From: JADJOM01 sp046327715
Lineage (GTDB): Bacteria > Gemmatimonadota > Gemmatimonadetes > Gemmatimonadales > GWC2-71-9
Direction of reading: 5' to 3'
DNA: 64,000 bases
Assembly (NCBI GenBank): GCA_046327715.1
Contig: JAXLXY010000016.1
Location: forward strand, 7,089-71,088
The translations under genes and the position numbers were made by a program. Below the pieces are notes generated by a model. That model did no database searches. It had not been told where the DNA came from and was given only the letters and a program-made list of their open reading frames with translations. The stretch's first letter is position 1. Each line of letters starts with the position of its first letter. This document shows positions 62,427 to 64,000 of this stretch, in pieces.

Positions 62427-62515
62427 GGACGGATGATCGGGTGCGCCGGACGAGTGTCCGGATCGGGAGACAGGGTGTCCGGCGGCGCGGACGGTCGGGG
62501 GGCGGTGGGGGGAAG

Positions 62516-62650
62516 GGGGAAACGGGAAGCGGGAAGAGGGAAGAGGGAAGCGGCGACCGAGCCCCCTTCGGGAGCGGCGAAGCCGCGACCCGGGGGCGAG
62601 GGAGTGCGGGAAACGGGAAGCGGGAAACGGGAAGAGGGAGTGCGGGAAGC
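62516..62650 (+). repeat. Heptamers, full B block, heptamers
   Basis: B block at 62551-62607, with heptamers before (62516-62550) and after it to 62650. Confidence 0.9.
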
Positions 62651-62664
62651 GGCGACCCCCTGCC

Positions 62665-62704
62665 CTGTCATTCCGAGGGAGCGCAGCGACCGAGGAATCC
62701 CTTG
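62665..62704 (+). repeat. C element, left half only (copy 6)
   Basis: CTGTCATTCCGAGGGAGCGC and on to AATCCCTTGA. Neither the right half nor an E element follows. Confidence 0.85.
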
Positions 62705-62751
62705 AAGCCGGCAACGGCTCCGTCGGCGCGCGGGCGTGCTCGCGCCTCCCT

Positions 62752-62876
62752 CGCCCTAATCGCCTAATCGCCTAACCGCCTAACCGCCTAATCGCCCAAT
62801 CGCCTAATCGCCTAATCGCCTAATCGCCTAATCGCCTAATCGCCTAATCGCCTAATCGCCTAATCGCCCAACCCCC
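62752..62876 (+). repeat. Longest octamer array
   Basis: About 15 units of CGCCTAAT, some CGCCTAAC or CGCCCAAT, ending at the TAG stop of the leftward Uma2 gene (62878-62876). Confidence 0.93.
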
Positions 62877-63433
62877 TACAGCGGCCGGAAGAGCTCCGCC
62901 AGCGGGATCCGGAGCGGTTGCCGCGCCCCGGCGGGATGCCAGGTGAGTTCCCGGTCCTCGAAGCGTGGCAGGGCGGCGTCCGGGGTCCAGAGTTCCGCCC
63001 GCTCCCGATCCGGATCCACGATGCCGTAGAGCGGCACGCCTGCCTCCTGGTAACGGCGCCGCTTGGTGAAGCGGTCGGCGCGGGCCGTCGAGGGGCTGAG
63101 CACCTCGATCACGAGCAGCAGGTGCTGCATGGCGCCCCAGTCGAGGCGGCGCGATTCCGCAGGGTCCACGACAAAGAGGTCGGGCTGGACGAGGGTCCCC
63201 GGGTCCCAGCTGATGTCGGCGGGGCTCAGCCAGACGTGGCCCACCGGCTCGCGCTCAAGGTAGGCCGCCAGGAGCAGGTGGAGCCGCTGCACCACGAGCT
63301 GATGGGGAGCCCGCGGCGCCGGGGTCACCAGCAGCTCCCCGTGGACGACCTCGTAGCGCCGGCCGTCGTCGGGCAGCGCCCGCGCCATCGCGGCCGTCCA
63401 GTAGGCGGGTTCGGTGGTCTCCGGCATACCCAT
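62876..63433 (-). CDS. Uma2-family PD-(D/E)XK nuclease-like protein
   Basis: A 185-residue protein of the Uma2 (DUF820) group, a nuclease fold of unclear role that is widespread in cyanobacteria and some soil bacteria. Motifs: RRYEVVHGELLVTPAPR near the start, VQPDLFVVD with the catalytic Asp, LLLVIEVLSPST with the Glu, and FTKRRRYQEAGVPLYGIVDP. ATG 63433 (MGMPETTEPAYW) is chosen over the upstream open frame, which is repeat-derived. The stop lies at the edge of the longest octamer array. Confidence 0.88.
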   Translation of the reverse strand: MGMPETTEPAYWTAAMARALPDDGRRYEVVHGELLVTPAPRAPHQLVVQRLHLLLAAYLEREPVGHVWLSPADISWDPGTLVQPDLFVVDPAESRRLDWGAMQHLLLVIEVLSPSTARADRFTKRRRYQEAGVPLYGIVDPDRERAELWTPDAALPRFEDRELTWHPAGARQPLRIPLAELFRPL

Positions 63434-63541
63434 GAGATTCGCCTCGGCGGCAACAGGGCGCAACTCGGCATCGGCCACGCTACCCACAGACCACCGGCGG
63501 TCGGGTATCACGACAACGCCGACTGGTGCGAAAAGGAAGGC

Positions 63542-63592
63542 GGGAAACGGGAAGCGGCGAAGCCGCGACCCGGGGGCGAGGAAGTGCGGGAA
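63542..63592 (+). repeat. Heptamers and partial B block
   Basis: Two heptamers and the right half of a B block (63555-63592), the same half as kept at 47670. Confidence 0.88.
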
Positions 63593-63609
63593 GCGGGGCC
63601 TCCCCCCAT

Positions 63610-63652
63610 CTGTCATTCCGAGGGAGCGGAGCGACCGAGGAATCCCTCGAAG
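63610..63652 (+). repeat. C element, left half only (copy 7)
   Basis: Same half and same downstream junction with E as copy 5. Confidence 0.85.
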
Positions 63653-63660
63653 TGGCACCC

Positions 63661-63788
63661 AGCCCGGCGCGCTCAGGGCGATGCGCCACTCCGGCTGGAC
63701 TCCCGCATGCGTGGTCCCGTCCCAGGGCTGCCCCCTCCGACTCGCCGTCGTGGCGCATCGCCCCTCGCGGCCGGATCAACCAACCGTC
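63661..63788. repeat. E element, copy 3
   Basis: Core 63678-63761 with perfect 12-bp inverted ends; almost identical to copies 1 and 2. Confidence 0.9.
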
Positions 63789-63915
63789 CAAGCCTCCAAT
63801 CGCCCAATCGCCCAATCGCCCATTCCCTCGCGCCCGAGTCGCCGCTGCGCGGCTCCTGAAGGGCGCTCGATCACGCCCAATCGCCTAACCGCCTAACCGT
63901 CCAACCGTCCAACCG
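63778..63915 (+). repeat. Octamer-type arrays before the window end
   Basis: Two short arrays (63778-63820 and 63870-63915) of CGCCCAAT/CGCCTAAC/CGTCCAAC units, separated by a non-repeated GC-rich piece. Confidence 0.85.
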
Positions 63916-63923
63916 CCGTGTCA

Positions 63924-64000
63924 TTGCCGAGCAGGGGTTCACGCGTAGCTTATCGAAGGGCGTGTCGCGGTCGGCTGTTCCCCCTCCAGGAGGCTCCCAT
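63924..64000 (+). promoter_or_regulatory. Promoter and Shine-Dalgarno of a gene starting at the window edge
   Basis: TTGCCG (63924-63929), 16-bp spacer, TAGCTT (63946-63951). A perfect AGGAGG (63988-63993) is followed after 5 bp by AT at 63999-64000, the likely start of an ATG cut by the window end. The product cannot be seen. Confidence 0.6.

Noticed and set aside
62052..62705. Calcium-binding RTX protein from the GND-type repeats
   Set aside because: Unit is 7 residues and lacks the GGxGxDxx nonapeptide; no start signal, and the frame continues through unrelated repeats.
58478..63761. Small protein encoded by E elements (frame with MRHDGESEG)
   Set aside because: Frame has no Shine-Dalgarno site and runs into octamers; conservation follows the whole DNA element and not codon positions.

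Overview
The window is a high-GC bacterial chromosome segment with sigma-70-like promoters, two tRNA genes, outer-membrane proteins and an Mla lipid-transport operon, so the cell has two membranes. A PadR regulator followed directly by an ADOP-type permease, a TPR-bearing serine/threonine kinase, many small secreted lipoproteins and the base composition point to Gemmatimonadota or a related Acidobacteria-like lineage. This is inference from gene content; no rRNA or other phylogenetic marker is present.

Layout. (1) 1-7432, defence island of visibly lower GC beside a tRNA-Gln gene: a possible PD-(D/E)XK nuclease (5' truncated) faces a leftward set of GHKL ATPase, two unknown proteins, a Dcm-type cytosine methylase with its own HTH, a Vsr nick endonuclease and an EcoRII-type restriction enzyme. 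A palindrome lies between the -35 and -10 of the methylase promoter. (2) 7902-23948, a tight six-gene leftward operon: two trypsin-like proteases, a DUF6603-like beta-rich protein and three very large or unusual proteins of unknown function. (3) 24196-30893, a small membrane protein, a double HD-GYP protein, three secreted or lipoprotein genes and tRNA-Ala. (4) 31027-35565, a light-response module: a CarH-like MerR/B12 photoreceptor followed by a (6-4) iron-sulfur photolyase and a class II CPD photolyase. (5) 35707-43810, outer-membrane proteins, RNase Z, an HD hydrolase, MlaDFE and MutY. (6) 43847-53514, a secreted TPR-CHAT protein, PadR plus ADOP, and a kinase-TPR protein. (7) 53622-58253, a four-gene oxidoreductase cluster (decarboxylase-like, FAD-SLDH small subunit, GMC oxidoreductase, VioB-like ferritin fold) facing an ABM monooxygenase. 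(8) 58628 to the end, AraC regulator, DUF6265, two helical proteins, a 21-bp minisatellite, an Uma2 nuclease and the start of another gene.

The most striking trait is a system of dispersed repeats filling nearly every gap from 24.5 kb on. There are five families: a heptamer (GGGAAGC), a ~58-bp hairpin block (B), a ~95-bp inverted-repeat element (C), an ~84-bp core element with 12-bp perfect inverted ends (E) and an octamer (GGCGGTTA). They recur in one order (heptamer, B, C, E, octamer) and almost always on the same strand. The heptamer is free of stop codons in all six frames and sits in frame inside three DNA-repair genes. The octamer carries stops, and several genes end exactly where an octamer array begins.
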